A DNA stretch of 64,000 nucleotides from Opitutia bacterium. GTDB taxonomy: Bacteria > Verrucomicrobiota > Verrucomicrobiia > Opitutales > Opitutaceae. The stretch covers positions 186,001 to 250,000 of the forward strand of contig JACPIT010000013.1 in the NCBI GenBank assembly GCA_016187945.1. The letters run 5' to 3'. Under the pieces are notes generated by a model. That model saw only the letters and a program-made list of their open reading frames with translations, was not told where the DNA came from and searched no databases. Position numbers and translations under genes: made by a program. Shown here one piece after another: positions 44,976 to 53,189 of this stretch. The number at the start of each line of letters is the position of its first letter. The first letter of the stretch is position 1.

Positions 44976-45914
44976 TTAGTAAGACTCGGCGGCTTCGCTG
45001 AAGTAGTAAGGCGCTTGGTAGGCGCCGGTCTTTTCCTTTTCGAGCTGGCGCAGCAGGTCGTTCAGCAGCGACGACGCGCCGAAGCGGTAACGCGCGTTGT
45101 TGAGCCACGCGTCGCCGAGGGTCTCTTTCACTGCGATGAGGAACGTCAGCGCCTGCTTCGCCGTGCGGATGCCGCCGGCGGGCTTCATCGCGATCGCGAC
45201 ACCGGTGTCGAGGTAGTGATCGCGGATCGCCTCGAGCATCACCTGATTGTTGCCGAGCGTGGCGTTGAGCGAGGTCTTGCCGGTGCTGGTCTTGATGAAA
45301 TCGCCGGGGCGGATCGCGCGCATCGCGATGAAGGAGGCCGCGCGGATGTTGTCGTAGGTTTCGAGTTCGCTGACTTCGAGGATCACCTTGAGCGTCGCCG
45401 CGCCGCACGCCTCGCGCACGGCCGCGATCTCGTCCTGCACGAGCCGAAACTCGCCCGCGAGAAACGCGCCGCGGTTGATCACCATGTCGATCTCGTCCGC
45501 GCTGTCCTCGACGGCCGCACGCACTTCGGCGAGCCGCGTCTTCAGCGGCGCCTGGCCGCTCGGGAACGCCGTCGCGACCGACGCGATGCGCACCGCCGTG
45601 TCCGCGCCGAGCGCGCGACGCGCGTGTTTCACCATCGATGGATACACGCACACCGCGGCGACCTGCGGGCAGTCGAGGCCTTCGTGCGGGCTCAGCGCCT
45701 TCTGGCAAAGCGACGCGACTTTGCCCGGCGTGTCCTTGCCCTCGAGCGTCGTGAGATCGACCATCGAGACGGCGAGTTTGAGCCCTTGGACCTTCGAGGC
45801 TTTCTTGATGCTGCGCGTGCCGTATTTGGCGACGCGCTCCTCGATCCCGACATGATCCACCGTGCCGATTTCGTTGAACAACCGCCGGAAGGCGGCATTC
45901 CCAGAGAGTGACAT
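44976..45914 (-). CDS. deoC: Deoxyribose-phosphate aldolase
   Basis: 312 residues from ATG 45914. Long-form DeoC. TIM-barrel marks: VSMVDLTTLEG, VAAVCVYPSMV, IDMVINRGAFLAG, ILEVSELETYDNI, Schiff-base Lys in GDFIKTSTGKTS, and the second Lys in MKPAGGIRT. Cleaves 2-deoxyribose 5-phosphate to glyceraldehyde 3-phosphate and acetaldehyde. First gene of a six-gene operon (aldolase, aldehyde dehydrogenase, zinc-ribbon, transporter, truncated dehydrogenase, membrane protein). Only 37 bases separate its start from the divergent gene. Confidence 0.94.
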   Translation of the reverse strand: MSLSGNAAFRRLFNEIGTVDHVGIEERVAKYGTRSIKKASKVQGLKLAVSMVDLTTLEGKDTPGKVASLCQKALSPHEGLDCPQVAAVCVYPSMVKHARRALGADTAVRIASVATAFPSGQAPLKTRLAEVRAAVEDSADEIDMVINRGAFLAGEFRLVQDEIAAVREACGAATLKVILEVSELETYDNIRAASFIAMRAIRPGDFIKTSTGKTSLNATLGNNQVMLEAIRDHYLDTGVAIAMKPAGGIRTAKQALTFLIAVKETLGDAWLNNARYRFGASSLLNDLLRQLEKEKTGAYQAPYYFSEAAESY

Positions 45915-45951
45915 GATGCGCGGACTATCCGGGGCTTCCCCTCTGAAAACA

Positions 45952-46884
45952 ATGGCAAAGTCATACGGCGCGGCCGTTGCCCTGCTCGCCGCGACGCTCG
46001 TCGCCGACGCGGTCGAATCCACGCGTGCTGCCGCGCCGTTTTCCGGCTCGCCGCAGGCCGTCACGCTCGCCGAACCGCAAGACCGCGAAGCCAGCGGGCT
46101 CGCCGCTTCGCGCCGCACGCCCGGCCTGCTCTGGGTGCACAGCGACAGCGCCCGCGAGCCGTTGCTGCATGCGGTCGCCGCCGACACCGGCGAACTCCGC
46201 GGCCGCATTCGCGTGCGCGGCGTCACCAACGTCGATTGGGAAGACGTCGCGAGCTTCGAGCGCGACGGGCAAGCGTGGCTCGTCGTCGGCGACATCGGCG
46301 ACAACCACGCGAGCCGTCCGGCGATCCTGCTCCATTTTGTCGTCGAGCCCGACGCCGCCCAGCTCGCGCCAACCAAGGAAACCGAAGTCGTCCCGGCCTA
46401 CACGCTGCGCGTCGTCTTCGAGGATCTCGCGCGCGACTGCGAATCGCTCGCCATCGACGCACGCGAAGGCGCCGTCTACCTGCTCTCGAAGCGCGAACCC
46501 GTGCCGCGCCTCTATCGCCTGCCGCTCGGGCCGAGCAACTCACTCGTGGTCGCGCGCCGCGTCGGCACCGTGCCGCACTTGCCGCAGCCGGATTTTCTCC
46601 AGCGCCTCCTGAAAACCCCGGGCGGCCGCTACCGCGGCGAGCCCACCGCAATGGACTTCGCGTCCGACGGCTCCGCCGCCGTCGTGCTCACCTACGGCGA
46701 CACGCTGCTGTTCCCGCGCGCCGCGAACGAGTCGTGGGCCGAGGCCCTCGCGAAAACCCCGCTCGTCCTCGCACCACACGATCTGCCGCAAGCAGAGGCC
46801 GCCTGCTTCAGCGCCGCTGGCAACGCGCTCTATGTCGCATCCGAGGAATCACTCCGCTTGCTGCGCTACGACCGCGCGCGCTGA
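45952..46884 (+). CDS. Exported beta-propeller-like protein of unknown function
   Basis: 310 residues from ATG 45952, with a signal peptide (AKSYGAAVALLAATLVADA). Later strands repeat in propeller-like fashion: REASGLAASRRTPGLLWVHS, DVASFERDGQAWLVVGDIGD, DCESLAIDAREGAVYLLSKR, GEPTAMDFASDGSAAVVLTY and QAEAACFSAAGNALYVASEE. The GDIGDN and ESLAID phrases occur in secreted proteins of unknown role in many phyla. Divergent from deoC; no other link visible. Confidence 0.75.
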   Translation: MAKSYGAAVALLAATLVADAVESTRAAAPFSGSPQAVTLAEPQDREASGLAASRRTPGLLWVHSDSAREPLLHAVAADTGELRGRIRVRGVTNVDWEDVASFERDGQAWLVVGDIGDNHASRPAILLHFVVEPDAAQLAPTKETEVVPAYTLRVVFEDLARDCESLAIDAREGAVYLLSKREPVPRLYRLPLGPSNSLVVARRVGTVPHLPQPDFLQRLLKTPGGRYRGEPTAMDFASDGSAAVVLTYGDTLLFPRAANESWAEALAKTPLVLAPHDLPQAEAACFSAAGNALYVASEESLRLLRYDRAR

Positions 46885-46945
46885 ACCGGACTCATGCAGT
46901 TGGCCCCGATTTCCCTCCGAAATTCCAAGACTGAAAAATGCGAGA

Positions 46946-47000
46946 GTGGGCCAGCCCGCTGGCGGGCGCCCAAGGAGCGCGAGCAAGCTCGCTGGCCCAC
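46946..47000. repeat. Palindromic repeat, family L, with flanking short arms
   Basis: GTGGGCCAGCCCGCTGGCGG pairs with GAGCAAGCTCGCTGGCCCAC. An outer CAGTTGGC/GCCAACTG pair (46897 and about 47002) encloses it. The 420-base gap 46885-47307 holds this and the next element and no gene. Confidence 0.75.
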
Positions 47001-47036
47001 AGCCAACTGAATGATCCCGGCAAGTCGGACCAAGCA

Positions 47037-47239
47037 GCCGTCCGCGAATTCCGCGAATGCACGCGCATCAAGGCTTCGTCGCCTGAGGTAGGGCGGGACC
47101 GCTGGGCCCGCCGGGAACGTGATGCCACGCCCGCGGCGCGCCCGGCGGTCGCGCCCTACCAGGGACGCCACCTCCGTCAGTCCCTTTCGCTACTCCGGTA
47201 GATTTTGCATTCGCGGAAATTCGCGCGATTCGCGGGAGC
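47037..47239. repeat. Nested palindrome, family J outer, family C-like inner
   Basis: Outer arms CCGTCCGCGAATTCCGCGAA (from 47037) and CGCGCGATTCGCGGGAGCCC region (to 47239); inner GGTAGGGCGGGACCGCTGGG (47087) and CCCGGCGGTCGCGCCCTACC (to 47160). Same outer family as 20230-20723 but with a different inner element. Confidence 0.8.
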
Positions 47240-47307
47240 CCTTCTGCACGCAACCGGCCAAGCGCGCGGACTTGCGAGCCGCGCACGGGCATGCATCGTT
47301 GCCGCCG

Positions 47308-47712
47308 ATGTCCGACGCTCCGACGCCCACGCCTGAAATCACCGAGCCGCAAGGCGAGCTCGTCATCCGCACGATCGCGATGCCGGCCGACACGAACGCC
47401 AACGGCGACATCTTCGGCGGCTGGCTCATGTCGCAGATGGACCTGGGCGCCGCCATCGTCGCGAAAAACCTCTCGCGCAGCCGCGTGACCACGGTCGCGG
47501 TCGACGGCATGGTTTTCCACAATCCCGTTTACGTCGGCGACATCGTGAACTGCCACGCGCGCCTCCTGAAAGTCGGCCGCACCTCGATGCGCATCGACAT
47601 CCAGGCCTGGGTGCAACGCGGCCAGGACGGCACGCTGCTGAAGGTGACCGAAGGCATCTTCACCTACGTCGCCATCGACGACAAAGGCCGGCCGCACCCG
47701 GTGCATCGCTGA
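47308..47712 (+). CDS. yciA: Acyl-CoA thioesterase, YciA type
   Basis: 134 residues from ATG 47308; the frame is open upstream through a repeat. Hotdog fold: IRTIAMPADTNANGDIFGGWLMSQMDLGAAIVAKN with the catalytic Asn/Asp region, VAVDGMVFHNPVYVGDIVNC and EGIFTYVAIDDKGRPHPV. Hydrolyses acyl-CoA esters in the cytoplasm. Stop and the next gene's ATG share one base (TGATG), indicating coupling. Confidence 0.92.
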   Translation: MSDAPTPTPEITEPQGELVIRTIAMPADTNANGDIFGGWLMSQMDLGAAIVAKNLSRSRVTTVAVDGMVFHNPVYVGDIVNCHARLLKVGRTSMRIDIQAWVQRGQDGTLLKVTEGIFTYVAIDDKGRPHPVHR

Positions 47713-48278
47713 TGAACGCGCCCTGCTCCGCGTCTGGGAAACTGATTTCGGTAGCGCCGGTCTCTGACCGGCGGATCGGACGCGGCGTTGCCCTCGTCGC
47801 CGGTCACAGACCGGCGCTACTCCTCTCCGCGTTCGTCGCGTCGCTTTTTCTCTTCGCCGTCGCACCCGCCTTCGCTCAACGCACCACGCTCGCCGACGGC
47901 TTGAAAGCCGCCGTGCTCCGCGCCGACGAGACGCGCCTCTACGCGATGCTCGCCGCCGACACCGGCGCGCTCGACGACATGCTCGCGGCGGACTGCCTCT
48001 ACGTGCACTCGACCGGCGCCGCGCAGACGAAGGCGCAACTCCTCCACGCCCTCAAAACCGGCACGTTCAAATACACCTCGTTGCGCTACACCGCGCCACC
48101 GCTCGTCCGCCTCTACGGCGGCGAGGCCGCAGTCATCACCGGCACGATGCAGCTCGAAGTGCAGCTCCCCGACGGCAAGTCCGCGAAGCCCACGGTGGTC
48201 GTCACCGCCGTCTATGTGATGCTCAACGACCGCTGGCAGCTTGCGTCGTATCAATCGACGAACGCGCCGGCGAAGTGA
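47712..48278 (+). CDS. Exported NTF2-like (DUF4440-type) protein
   Basis: 188 residues from ATG 47712. N-region of the signal peptide (residues about 13-37, VAPVSDRRIGRGVALVAGHR) is encoded by a palindrome (47750-47820); the hydrophobic core is LLLSAFVASLFLFAVAPAFA. The mature part is one NTF2-like domain: LKAAVLRADETRLYAMLAAD, DDMLAADCLYVHSTGAAQTK, VVVTAVYVMLNDRWQLASYQ. Without the repeat there is no start codon in front of the hydrophobic core, so the element seems to provide part of the leader. Function unknown. Confidence 0.8.
   Translation: MNAPCSASGKLISVAPVSDRRIGRGVALVAGHRPALLLSAFVASLFLFAVAPAFAQRTTLADGLKAAVLRADETRLYAMLAADTGALDDMLAADCLYVHSTGAAQTKAQLLHALKTGTFKYTSLRYTAPPLVRLYGGEAAVITGTMQLEVQLPDGKSAKPTVVVTAVYVMLNDRWQLASYQSTNAPAK
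47750..47820. repeat. Palindromic repeat, family D, inside a coding sequence
   Basis: Arms GGTAGCGCCGGTCTCTGACC (from 47750) and GCCGGTCACAGACCGGCGCT with AC to 47820. Read in frame as the signal peptide N-region of the NTF2-like protein. Same family and same reading frame product (APVSDRR) as 17899-17970. Confidence 0.87.
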
Positions 48279-48295
48279 TGCCGGAGCGGCAAATT

Positions 48296-48374
48296 TGGAG
48301 AACCGAGTTCCCGCGAAGCCGCGAACATCACCTCAGGCACACGCCGAACGCCCGCGCGGAAGCTCGGCCCTCCA
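48296..48374. repeat. Palindromic repeat, family K
   Basis: TGGAGAACCGAGTTCCCGCG (from 48296) and GCGCGGAAGCTCGGCCCTCC (to 48373). Copy of 36303-36380, more diverged. Confidence 0.75.
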
Positions 48375-48432
48375 TCCGAGTGAAGCCGTTCGCTCGAGTG
48401 CGAGTCGCGAGTCCCGCCCTCCCTTTCCACGC

Positions 48433-48954
48433 ATGAACCTCCTCGTCCTTTCCACGAGCCTCAATCCCGAGAGCAACAGCCGGCTGCTCGCCCGCGCGGC
48501 GCACGCCGAGCTCACCTCCGGCGGTCACGCCGTCACGCTGCTCGATTTGCGCGATCTGCCGCTGCCGCTCTGCGACGGCGCCGGCGCCTATCGCCACGAG
48601 AACACGGCGAAAGCGCGCGCGCTCATCGCCGCCGCCGACGGCATCCTCGTCGCCACGCCGATCTACAACTACGATGCGAACGCCGTCGTGAAAAACCTCG
48701 TCGAACTCACCGGCAAGGCGTGGGAGAACAAGATCGTCGGCTTCGCCTGCTGTGCCGGCGGCCACGCGAGCTACATGAGCATCATGGCGCTCGCGAACAG
48801 CCTCATGCTCGACTTCCGCTGCACGATCGTGCCGCGCTTCGTCTACGCCACCGAGGGAGATTTCTCCGGCGAGACGATCGCGAACGCGGAGGTCGCCCGC
48901 CGCACGCAGGAACTCGCCACAACCCTCGCACGCTACGCCGCGGCGCTGAAGTAA
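48433..48954 (+). CDS. NADPH-dependent FMN reductase family protein
   Basis: 173 residues from ATG 48433. Flavodoxin-like fold: MNLLVLSTSLNPESNSRLLA with the phosphate-binding SLNPESNS, LLDLRDLPLPLCDG, GILVATPIYNYDANAVVKNL (the P-x-Y-N-Y flavin motif) and VGFACCAGGHASYMSIM. Reduces FMN, quinones or related substrates with NAD(P)H. Single gene between repeats. Confidence 0.9.
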   Translation: MNLLVLSTSLNPESNSRLLARAAHAELTSGGHAVTLLDLRDLPLPLCDGAGAYRHENTAKARALIAAADGILVATPIYNYDANAVVKNLVELTGKAWENKIVGFACCAGGHASYMSIMALANSLMLDFRCTIVPRFVYATEGDFSGETIANAEVARRTQELATTLARYAAALK

Positions 48955-48975
48955 GCTCCCCCTCCGACGCGAAAA

Positions 48976-49139
48976 GTAGCGCGGTGCCTTCAGCCCGCGC
49001 TGAAAGTCCTGGGCGCGAGCTCCAGCATCGCGCTACTTCAAGCCCGCGCTCGCGAGCACTGTAGGAGCGGCTTTACGCCGCGATTGCTGCGATGCCCATG
49101 CCGCATCCGAACCAATCGCGGCGTAAAGCCGCTCCTACA
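48976..49139. repeat. Composite palindromic element (families B + A)
   Basis: Family B: GTAGCGCGGTGCCTTCAGCC to CGCGCTAC (48976-49036); family A: 27-bp perfect arms starting TGTAGGAGCGGCTTTACGCC (49060-49086 and 49113-49139). Spacer between B and A resembles the one at 51260-51285 (CGCGCTCGCGAG). Confidence 0.9.
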
Positions 49140-49219
49140 AAAACCCGCCCTGCGGCCCGCGTCACCACGTCGACGCAAAACAGTTTCCGCCATAACCCGC
49201 CGCGCAGTGCGCGGCCTCG

Positions 49220-50161
49220 TTGACGGATGGCGTTGCCTGCCGCACGTTCGCGCCCTTGGCCCTCGCACCTCCACATCCCGAAGCCCGCCGCGGCGCCGTC
49301 GCCGCCGTCAGCGCATTTGTCGTTTGGGGCATCATCCCGATCTACTGGAAGCTCCTGACGAACATCGCGCCGGTCGAACTCATCATGCACCGCGCCGTGT
49401 GGTCGCTGGTGTTTCTCCTCGGCGTGCTGCGCTGGCAGGGACGGCTCGACAGCGTGTGGGCCGCGTTTCGGTCGCGCCGCACGCTCGCGTTCAACCTCGC
49501 GACCGGCACGCTGCTCATGGGCAACTGGCTGACGTTCATCTGGGCGGTGAACACCGGCCACATCCTCGACTCGAGCCTCGGCTACTTCCTCGTCCCGCTC
49601 TTCAACGTCGCGGCCGGTTTCGTGTTTTTCCACGAGCGTCCGCGCCCGCTGCAATGGCTCGCGATCAGCCTGGCCGCCGCGGGCGTGGCTTGGTTGCTGA
49701 TTCGCGTCGACCACGTCCCGTGGGTCTCGCTGCTCATCGTCGCGACGTGGAGCGGCTATGGTTTGATCCGAAAAAAATCCCCGATGGGCGCGCTCGACGG
49801 TCTGACGGTCGAAACGCTGCTCTACCTGCCGCTCAGCGCCGGCTACCTGATCTGGCTCGCGGCGCGCGGCGAAGGCGCGCTCGGCCACGTGAGCGCCGGG
49901 GAACACGTCCTCGTGCTCTGCTGCGGTTGGATCACCGCGATCCCGCTCGTGTGGTTCGCCTACGGCGCCGTGCGCATCCGCCTCACCACGCTCGGTCTGC
50001 TCCAATACATCGCGCCGTCGCTCGCGTTCCTGATCGGCTGGCTGGTCTATCGCGAGCCGTTCGACGCGCTGCGCGCCGTCGCGTTCGGCCTGATCTGGTG
50101 TGGCCTCGCGTGCTACAGCGCCGACAGCGTCTGGGCGCAACGCAAGGCGATCGTCGGGTAG
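49220..50161 (+). CDS. rarD: EamA family permease RarD
   Basis: 313 residues counted from TTG 49220; another TTG at 49256 is possible, and no ATG or GTG precedes the first helix. Ten helices, with GAVAAVSAFVVWGIIPIYWK, LLTNIAPVELIMHRAVWSLV, GNWLTFIWAVNTGHILDSSL and YFLVPLFNVAAGFVFFHERP, all typical of RarD. By family a drug/metabolite transporter, first named for chloramphenicol sensitivity; substrate unknown. Confidence 0.9.
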   Translation: MTDGVACRTFAPLALAPPHPEARRGAVAAVSAFVVWGIIPIYWKLLTNIAPVELIMHRAVWSLVFLLGVLRWQGRLDSVWAAFRSRRTLAFNLATGTLLMGNWLTFIWAVNTGHILDSSLGYFLVPLFNVAAGFVFFHERPRPLQWLAISLAAAGVAWLLIRVDHVPWVSLLIVATWSGYGLIRKKSPMGALDGLTVETLLYLPLSAGYLIWLAARGEGALGHVSAGEHVLVLCCGWITAIPLVWFAYGAVRIRLTTLGLLQYIAPSLAFLIGWLVYREPFDALRAVAFGLIWCGLACYSADSVWAQRKAIVG

Positions 50162-50185
50162 CGGGCGCGCCGCGCGGCGCGGCGC

Positions 50186-50370
50186 GAAGCTCCAAGCACC
50201 AAACCCCAAACTCCAGAGAAACTCCAAGGAGCAAAACTCCAAACCTCACCACAGAGGCACAGAGGCACCGAGCGGGCTTCGAGGCGCCACCCGTGCCTTT
50301 CTTTGTGCCTCTGTGTCTCTGTGGTTCACTGTTTTTGGAGCTTGGAGTTTCTCTGGAGCTTGGAGCTTCC
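50186..50370. repeat. Nested palindrome, family F
   Basis: Outer arms GAAGCTCCAAGCACCAAACC (from 50186) and TTCTCTGGAGCTTGGAGCTT (to 50368); inner CACCACAGAGGCACAGAGGC and GTGCCTCTGTGTCTCTGTGG. Lies in the 286-base gap between the RarD and SGNH hydrolase genes. Confidence 0.87.
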
Positions 50371-50447
50371 GGCAAATGTCCGGGAATTTTCCCGACTCAT
50401 TCCGGTTTGCGTGACCCGGGCGCGCGCGCGAACGTCTTCACCGTCGC

Positions 50448-51191
50448 ATGAAAAACCCCGTTCGTCGTCTCCTCGCCGCCGCGACGCTTGCCGTCGCGGC
50501 TCTCGTCACCCTCGCGCCGCTCGCGCGCGCCTACGATCCCAGCGTCGGCGCCCCGAAGCACGGCAACGCCCGCTTCTACGAGCTGCACGCGCAGCACTTG
50601 AAGCGCGCGAAGGAGCCGATGCAGCTCCTTTTCCTCGGCGACTCGATCACCGAAGGTTGGGGTAAGGCGCCCGAGATATGGAAGGCGAACTACGAAAAAT
50701 ACCAGGCCGCGAACTTCGGCATCGGCGGCGATCGCACGGAGCACGTCATCTGGCGCATCGAGGACGGCGTGCTGAAAGGCGTGAAGCCGAAGGTCGTCGT
50801 GCTGATGATCGGCACCAACAACTCGAGCGAACACACCGGCGAGCAGATCGCCGCCGCCGACAAGAAGATCGTCGAACTCATCCGCGCGAACATCCCCGAG
50901 GCCAAGGTGCTGCTGCTCGCGATTTTCCCCCGCGGCCCGCGCAAGGACAAGGACGGCAAGCTCGTCGACGACGGCGTGAAGCGCATGCAGGCGATCCACG
51001 AAGCCAACGCGCTCCTCGCGAAGCTCGACGACGGTCAGCACGTGCGCTTCCTCGACATCGGCGCGAAATTCCTCGGCGCCGACGGCAAGATCCCCGACGC
51101 CATCATGCCCGACCAACTGCACCCGAACGCCACCGGCTACCAAATCTGGGCCGACGCGATGCGCCCGCTGCTCGACGAGATGATGAAGTGA
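50448..51191 (+). CDS. Secreted SGNH/GDSL hydrolase
   Basis: 247 residues from ATG 50448 with a signal peptide (KNPVRRLLAAATLAVAALVT...). SGNH blocks: FLGDSITEGWG with nucleophile Ser66, GIGGDRTEHV (Gly), MIGTNNSS (Asn) and DQLHPNATGYQIW with Asp222 and His225. Closest to the platelet-activating-factor acetylhydrolase-like group, whose members de-esterify lipids or acetylated glycans. Monocistronic between repeats. Confidence 0.92.
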   Translation: MKNPVRRLLAAATLAVAALVTLAPLARAYDPSVGAPKHGNARFYELHAQHLKRAKEPMQLLFLGDSITEGWGKAPEIWKANYEKYQAANFGIGGDRTEHVIWRIEDGVLKGVKPKVVVLMIGTNNSSEHTGEQIAAADKKIVELIRANIPEAKVLLLAIFPRGPRKDKDGKLVDDGVKRMQAIHEANALLAKLDDGQHVRFLDIGAKFLGADGKIPDAIMPDQLHPNATGYQIWADAMRPLLDEMMK

Positions 51192-51198
51192 GGCAGCC

Positions 51199-51365
51199 GT
51201 AGCGCGGTGCTTTGGCCCGCGCCGAAGGATTGTCAGTGCGGGCTAAAGCACCGCACTACCTCCCCCCCCCCGCGCTCGCGAGAACTGTAGGAGCGGCTTT
51301 ATGCCGCGACTCGTTCGGGCGCGGCATACGCTGCGGTGCAATCGCGGCGTAAAGCCGCTCCTACA
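51199..51365. repeat. Composite palindromic element (families B + A)
   Basis: Family B complete: GTAGCGCGGTGCTTTGGCCC (51199) to GGGCTAAAGCACCGCACTAC (51259), then a C9 run, then family A TGTAGGAGCGGCTTTATGCC (51286) to AAAGCCGCTCCTACA (51365). Between convergent genes. Confidence 0.9.
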
Positions 51366-51404
51366 ACTTCCGCATCGCGCCGGTGCGTCCGGCGGTCGCA
51401 CCGC

Positions 51405-51899
51405 TCAGTTCGCCGGCAGATCCTTGCCGAAATCGAGCAGCTCCATCTCGAACACCAGCGTCGCGCGCTTCGGGATTTTCGGCGGATTGCCGCGCGTGCC
51501 GTAGCCGAGTTCGTAGGGGACGATGAGCAGCCACTTCTCGCCCTTGTGCATGCGCGTGAGCGCTTGGTCCCAGGCCGGAATCAGCTCGTCGCGGCCGACG
51601 CGCGGGCGGAACGGATGCGCCGGATCGAGCGATTGATCGAACACGGTGCCATCGAGCAGCATGCCCTTGTAGAGGACCAACGCGCGCATGCCCGGTTCGG
51701 GCGTCGCGCTTTTCTGGTCGCCCTCCTTCAGCACGATGATGCGCAGACCCGTGGAGGTCTTCTTGGCGTTCGGCCAGCGGTTCTCGACCACCTCGAGATC
51801 CTCGGGCGGCAGGCGCTCGCGCTGCGCGAAGAGCGGCGAGGCGCTCACGAAAACGAGGCTGACGAACAAAAATGCGAAACGGCGGAGGACAGGGCTCAT
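51405..51899 (-). CDS. Exported FKBP-type peptidyl-prolyl isomerase
   Basis: 164 residues; ATG 51899 overlaps the carboxypeptidase stop (ATGA). Signal peptide SPVLRRFAFLFVSLVFVSAS, then one FKBP domain: ALVLYKGMLLDGTVFDQSLD, VGRDELIPAWDQALTRMHKG, EKWLLIVPYELGYG and KIPKRATLVFEMELLDF. Active-site aromatic residues (Tyr, Phe, Trp, Tyr) are all in place. Folding helper in the periplasm; co-expressed with a cell-wall enzyme. Confidence 0.92.
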   Translation of the reverse strand: MSPVLRRFAFLFVSLVFVSASPLFAQRERLPPEDLEVVENRWPNAKKTSTGLRIIVLKEGDQKSATPEPGMRALVLYKGMLLDGTVFDQSLDPAHPFRPRVGRDELIPAWDQALTRMHKGEKWLLIVPYELGYGTRGNPPKIPKRATLVFEMELLDFGKDLPAN

Positions 51900-53014
51900 G
51901 GTTTCTTCGACGGAGTGGCAGGAAGATTGACGCGGAACACTACCGCCGGTTCCTTCGCCGTCGAGGATTCATCGCTCGACGCGGCCGGCTTCGGCGCGGC
52001 ATCGGTTTTGACGGTCGGGATCGTGTCGAGGTCGGCGACGCCGGCCGCGACCGGTTTCGCCAGCGCCGACGTGGCGGTTTTCGTCGCGGGTGCGAGAGTC
52101 ACCGCGCTGTCTGGCGCCGGCGCGATCTTCGCCGGCGCGGCCGCGAAGCCGCGTTCGAGCATCTCGATCATCTTCAGGTCGCGCGCGCGGCCTTTGTCGA
52201 CGGAGCGATTCGGGCCAAAGGAGCCCATGATCACCGCCACGATGCGGCGGCCGTTCCGCTCGGCGGTGGCGCTCAAGCAGTAGCCCGCGGCCTCGGTGTA
52301 GCCGGTTTTCAAGCCATCGACGCCGGCGATCTTGCCGAGGAGCTTGTTGTGGTTGTCCATTTTCATCGGCCCTTGCGCACGTCCGAGGCCGAACTGGCGC
52401 TCGCGGACCGAAGTGTATTTCACGACGTCGGTATGCTGGACAAGATAGCGGCAGAGCTTCGCGAAATCGCGCGGCGTCGTGAGATCGCCCTCGCTCACGC
52501 GGCGGCTCGGCGGCGGCAGGCCGTGCGGCGAGCGGAACGTCGTGCCGTTCATGCCGAGGGAGCGGGCCTTGGCGTTCATCAGTTCGACAAACGCTTCGAC
52601 CGAGCCCGCCGCGGTGCGCGCGAGGGCGTGAGCGGCGTCGTTGGCCGACTGGATCATCATCGCGTAGATCAACTCCTCGACGGAAAATTTCTCGCGCGGA
52701 TCGAGATAGACCTGCGTGCCGCCCATCTTCGAGTCGGTCGCGTCGATCTGAACGATCGTCTGGAGCGTCAGCGAGCCGTCGGCGAGTTTGTCGTGCAGCA
52801 CGGCGAAGGTCATGAGCTTCGTCATGCTCGCGGGCGGATTGGTCACGTCGGCGTTGTCCTCCCACAGCGACTGGCCCGTGGCGGCATCGAGGACGATCGC
52901 GCCGGTGTAACTGCCGGGCGACGGCGTGGCGTGTTTGGTGGTCTTGCCTTTCGCCTGCGCGAGCGACGCGCCGGCGAGCAACGGAACGAGAAGTAACCGG
53001 AACCAGAGTTTCAT
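51896..53014 (-). CDS. D-alanyl-D-alanine carboxypeptidase (S11 penicillin-binding protein)
   Basis: 372 residues from ATG 53014. Signal peptide KLWFRLLLVPLLAGASLAQA; S11 motifs Ser63-Met-Thr-Lys66, Ser123-Ala-Asn125 and Lys236-Thr-Gly; LKTGYTEAAGYCLSATAERNG is typical of DacA/C. After residue 285 comes a long Ala/Pro/Thr-rich tail instead of the membrane anchor helix. Removes the terminal D-Ala from peptidoglycan stem peptides. A BlaI-like operator (53119-53143) about 105 bases upstream suggests beta-lactam or cell-wall stress control. Confidence 0.93.
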   Translation of the reverse strand: MKLWFRLLLVPLLAGASLAQAKGKTTKHATPSPGSYTGAIVLDAATGQSLWEDNADVTNPPASMTKLMTFAVLHDKLADGSLTLQTIVQIDATDSKMGGTQVYLDPREKFSVEELIYAMMIQSANDAAHALARTAAGSVEAFVELMNAKARSLGMNGTTFRSPHGLPPPSRRVSEGDLTTPRDFAKLCRYLVQHTDVVKYTSVRERQFGLGRAQGPMKMDNHNKLLGKIAGVDGLKTGYTEAAGYCLSATAERNGRRIVAVIMGSFGPNRSVDKGRARDLKMIEMLERGFAAAPAKIAPAPDSAVTLAPATKTATSALAKPVAAGVADLDTIPTVKTDAAPKPAASSDESSTAKEPAVVFRVNLPATPSKKP

Positions 53015-53118
53015 GAAAATAGTGCGCGCAAAAGAGCCTCGCGAAAACCGCGATGCAACCGAAAACCCCGGCGCACGCACGCATCCCACGCGCCCCTTTG
53101 CCGAGCGATGCAAACCCG

Positions 53119-53143
53119 GTTTGTAGTCTAATAGACTACAAAC
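53119..53143. promoter_or_regulatory. Perfect palindrome resembling a BlaI/MecI operator
   Basis: 12-bp arms GTTTGTAGTCTA/TAGACTACAAAC around a single A. Length, the TAGTC/GACTA core and AT-rich flanks resemble operators of BlaI/MecI-type repressors (TACA/TGTA half sites). Located in the intergenic region before the D,D-carboxypeptidase-FKBP operon, so it probably controls that transcript. No BlaI gene lies in the window. Confidence 0.6.
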
Positions 53144-53189
53144 AGGATCGGTCGCGCTTCGCCTCGCCCGGTCGCCGCGAGTCGTCGCT

